Positions 61,555 to 64,000 of a stretch of DNA of 64,000 bases are shown here, in pieces (positions within the stretch are counted from its first letter, which is position 1; each line of letters opens with the position of its first letter). Below the pieces are notes generated by a model that was not told the DNA's origin, searched no databases, and saw only the letters and a program-made list of their open reading frames with translations. Source of the DNA: PLanc-01 sp035342095. Its GTDB lineage: Bacteria; Planctomycetota; Phycisphaerae; Sedimentisphaerales; Anaerobacaceae. A program made the position numbers and the translations under genes. The DNA is taken from the NCBI GenBank assembly GCA_035342095.1, contig DAOQWL010000024.1, forward strand, positions 3,401 through 67,400. The letters run 5' to 3'.

Positions 61555-63777
61555 CTACGGGCTCGTCCAGCCGATGGCGTTCAGTGCGGGCTGGATCTCC
61601 GGGTTGGACATGAACAGGTTCCAGCACAACTGCGTGCGATGGTTCTCGATCATGATCAGGATCGGGCCCTGGTCGATGGCGACGTAGCCGGAGGCGAACC
61701 AGCTCTGGGCCGGATGGAAGGCGTCGTAGAAGCCGAACGGGCCCCAGAGGTCCTGGCCGTAGGTGTGGTAGAGGTGCTTGAGCGTCGCGAGGGACTCGGC
61801 GGGGACGTAGGGCATCGCGCTGAGCGCCGCGGTGGGGGAGATCGTGCCATTGTCGTTCGTCGGGGAATGGGCGTCGTAGCCCCACGGATCGAAGCTGGCG
61901 GTCAGGCCCCAGACCAGGTCGCTGTAGCCGGCATATCCCTTCGGGTTCTCGATGCAATAGGCCCGGTGGATCAGCGAGATGTTCCGGCTGTTGTCGAAGT
62001 AGTTGCAGTACTTGTCCCTCTTGTCGCGGGGGTCGAAGCCCAAGTGGCTGTAGTGCGTGAAGAACAGCGGGCCGCCCTGGGCGGGGCCCACCCATTGCCG
62101 ATAGTTGTAGTACGTATTGGGATTGGCGTAGTCGGCGGCTCCGGCCCAGCCATTGTAGTAGCAGGAAGCGGGAATCGGAGACGTCGGCGAGGCAATCGCC
62201 AGCAGATAGACGATCATGCACTCGTTGTAGCCGCGAATGGCGTGGTTGATCTTCCAGCCGCAGGTGGGCGACCAGTGCCAGTACAGCACGTCGCTCCTGG
62301 GCAGTTGGCGGTACCAGCTCCACTCGACCTGTTCCCACAGGCGGGTGGCCCTCGTGCGGATCTCCGTCTCGACGGGGTCGTTGGCGTCGAAGTACTGACG
62401 GGCGGTGAGCATGCCCTGGACGACGTAGGCGGTCTCGACGAGGTCGCCGCCGTCGTCGTACTGGCTGAAGGGCCTGGTCCGGCCCGAGTCGCCGTAGATC
62501 CAGTGCGACCACGCGCCGTGGTAGCGGGTCGCCTTCTCCTCCAGGAAGGTCAGGATCGTTAGGACCCGCTGGGCGGCCTGCGCCCGCGTGACGAATCCCC
62601 GCTCGGCGCCGACGCAGATGGCTATCAGGCCCATGCCGGTGCCGCCGGAGGTGCAGGTGTCGGCGCCGTGACCGAACCCGTAGCCCTCGCGCGCCAGACC
62701 GCTGACCGGGTGGGCGTAGTCCCAGAAGTACCGGAAGGTCGCCTCCTGCACGGAGGTGAGCAGTTGCTCGTCAGTCATGGCGCGGGAAGTGGCGGAGGCG
62801 ACGTTGGAAGGCTCGGACTCCCCGCCTCCGCGGATGGCGACTGCCTTGACGCAGTAGTGATAGGTTGCGTCGTTGGCGCCGAAGAAGTCGCTGTAGACGG
62901 AGGTCTTGTGTACCGAGCGATTGACCTTGACGAACGGCCCGTCCACGGACTCGGCGCGATAGATGTTGTAGCCTTCGAGGTTGGGGTCCGCGCTGAGCGA
63001 CCATCGCAGGTCGATTCGACTGTCGTGGCCGATGGTGGTCACGTCGTTGGGCGCCGCCGGCGGGGCAGGGGGCGGTGCCGTCTCGGACTGCGCCAGCGTG
63101 CCGATCTCGTCGGCGGTAAGCGGGCGATCGTAGATCCGCACGTCGTCGATCAGGCCGTTCCAATACCGCCCGGGCGATTGTCCGTTCTCGCCGATCAGGA
63201 CGGTCCTCCAGTTGCTGTTGATGCTGCCTGCGAGGGATTTGGAGTCGACGCAACTGCCGTCCTGGTACATGCACAGTTGCGAGCCGTCGTAGACGCCTCC
63301 GATGTGGTGCCAGGCGCCGTCGTTGACGTCGTTGCTGTAGACTTCCGGCCAGCCTCCGCCCGCCAGACCCAGGCACAGGAAGGCGACCCGATTGTCGTCC
63401 CGCGTCCGCGCCAGGACCCAGTCGTCGCCCTTGGTGACGAGGGCGTTCCATTTCCTATCGAACGCGCGGACCGCGATCCAGCAGGCGACGGTGATCCGCT
63501 CGGTGAAGGTCAGGGACGGGTCGTCGCCGACGTCGAGGTAGTCGCCGTTGCCGCTCAGGTCCAGGCACCAGCCCCGCTCGGCGTCGCTCACCCAGGCGGG
63601 GAACCCGACGAGCTTGCCGTGATGGGTCCCGGCGCTGTCGTTGGCGTTGCCGTCCAGCTTCCAGTGGCCGACAAGATTCGGGTCCGTCGCGGACGCGGAC
63701 GCCCGGCCCATCGCCGCCAGGAGGAATGCCATCGCCAGGAACGCCGCTCGGGGACCCGTGGAGATGCTGCTTGTCAT
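61555..63777 (-). CDS. Secreted LamG - FN3 - GH144 glucanase candidate
   Basis: 740 aa from ATG 63777 with a GGAAGG site. Signal peptide at 1-28. LamG about 30-235 (GHWKLDGNANDSAG, GLIDDVRIYDRPLTADEI). FN3 about 250-335 (SRIDLRWSLSADPNLEGYNIYR). Catalytic domain about 345-740 of the glucoamylase/GH144 type: FRYFWDYAHP, GGDLVETAYVVQGML, GYNECMIVYLLAIASP, SPTNDNGTISPTAALSAMPY. GH144 enzymes cut beta-1,2-glucan. The binding domains suggest polysaccharide-attached action outside the cell. Confidence 0.88.
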   Translation of the reverse strand: MTSSISTGPRAAFLAMAFLLAAMGRASASATDPNLVGHWKLDGNANDSAGTHHGKLVGFPAWVSDAERGWCLDLSGNGDYLDVGDDPSLTFTERITVACWIAVRAFDRKWNALVTKGDDWVLARTRDDNRVAFLCLGLAGGGWPEVYSNDVNDGAWHHIGGVYDGSQLCMYQDGSCVDSKSLAGSINSNWRTVLIGENGQSPGRYWNGLIDDVRIYDRPLTADEIGTLAQSETAPPPAPPAAPNDVTTIGHDSRIDLRWSLSADPNLEGYNIYRAESVDGPFVKVNRSVHKTSVYSDFFGANDATYHYCVKAVAIRGGGESEPSNVASATSRAMTDEQLLTSVQEATFRYFWDYAHPVSGLAREGYGFGHGADTCTSGGTGMGLIAICVGAERGFVTRAQAAQRVLTILTFLEEKATRYHGAWSHWIYGDSGRTRPFSQYDDGGDLVETAYVVQGMLTARQYFDANDPVETEIRTRATRLWEQVEWSWYRQLPRSDVLYWHWSPTCGWKINHAIRGYNECMIVYLLAIASPTSPIPASCYYNGWAGAADYANPNTYYNYRQWVGPAQGGPLFFTHYSHLGFDPRDKRDKYCNYFDNSRNISLIHRAYCIENPKGYAGYSDLVWGLTASFDPWGYDAHSPTNDNGTISPTAALSAMPYVPAESLATLKHLYHTYGQDLWGPFGFYDAFHPAQSWFASGYVAIDQGPILIMIENHRTQLCWNLFMSNPEIQPALNAIGWTSP

Positions 63778-63855
63778 CGCGTACCTTCCTTCCCGTGCAG
63801 GGGTTAACCGTCGGGGTGCAGGACCCTGCAGATGCACTGCTGCCTGCCATGGTCT

Positions 63856-63884
63856 ATTCTATTCGCGCGGGCACGGGAATACAA
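63856..63884 (-). promoter_or_regulatory. Promoter for the GH144 candidate gene
   Basis: Minus-strand TTGTAT (63884-63879) and TAGAAT (63861-63856), 17-bp spacer, leader about 70 bases. Nothing is recognised from 63885 to the window end. Confidence 0.55.
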
Positions 63885-64000
63885 GCACCCTCCACGGACC
63901 GGACAATTGCATGATCCCCTCTACTGCGTCTGTCTCGAAAGAAGACTCATCCGGTTCTTGCGTACTTTCGTGATCCAGGCACGCCCGAAGCGGTCGTGCA

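Overview
The window looks like chromosomal DNA from a high-GC bacterium of the Planctomycetota, most likely the Phycisphaerae/Sedimentisphaerales side. This is an inference. It rests on two PEP-CTERM sorting signals, large secreted LamG/PA14/fibronectin-like proteins, a PpiD-like protein, DUF2617 and DUF4056 proteins, a pseudopilin, and intergenic space full of short palindromic repeats. No rRNA or CRISPR array is visible. At least a dozen candidate sigma70-type promoters can be read, nearly all with a 17-bp spacer.

Left part (1-20.5 kb): DUF2617 protein, a two-helix membrane protein, a cupin, then a co-directional run of a secreted OB-fold-like protein, a pseudopilin and a Znu-type metal ABC transporter (lipoprotein, ATPase, permease). 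Next come YifB/ComM, a STAS protein, RNase III, and an opposing PpiD-like operon with two small membrane proteins. After hemL the genes turn to envelope and exported proteins: a candidate glycoside hydrolase, a DUF5648-repeat protein, a frameshifted PEP-CTERM gene, a small exported beta-sandwich protein and a PAS histidine kinase.

Middle part (20.6-44 kb): a complete liv operon (livK-H-M-G-F) that ends in a phenylacetate-CoA ligase gene and points to uptake and activation of an aryl or branched acid. Two large modular secreted proteins with the same PA14 plus C-terminal domain order, a DUF2961/GH172 enzyme, two tandem DUF4056 lipoproteins, a GT2-GtrA-GT39 triple fusion and a class C beta-lactamase-like hydrolase form a carbohydrate and envelope set. 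A Dam-type methyltransferase plus HNH nuclease restriction-modification operon sits inside this stretch.

Right part (44-61 kb) reads as an accessory region. It holds a GxxExxY PD-(D/E)XK protein, a sugar kinase, a 1555-aa STAND-like NTPase with an N-terminal nuclease domain (candidate anti-phage protein, less GC-rich, flanked by inverted palindromes), a tRNA-Leu next to a tyrosine integrase and an excisionase-like HTH gene, an unrecognised 510-aa gene between a long ribosome-site hairpin and a tRNA-Met-like sequence, an HNH-AP2 endonuclease, a nitrilase-family hydrolase and a PaeR7I/XhoI-type restriction-modification pair. The window closes with a PEP-CTERM protein and a LamG-FN3-GH144 glucanase candidate.

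The best candidates for something undescribed are the 510-aa gene with its two structured ends and the STAND nuclease protein.
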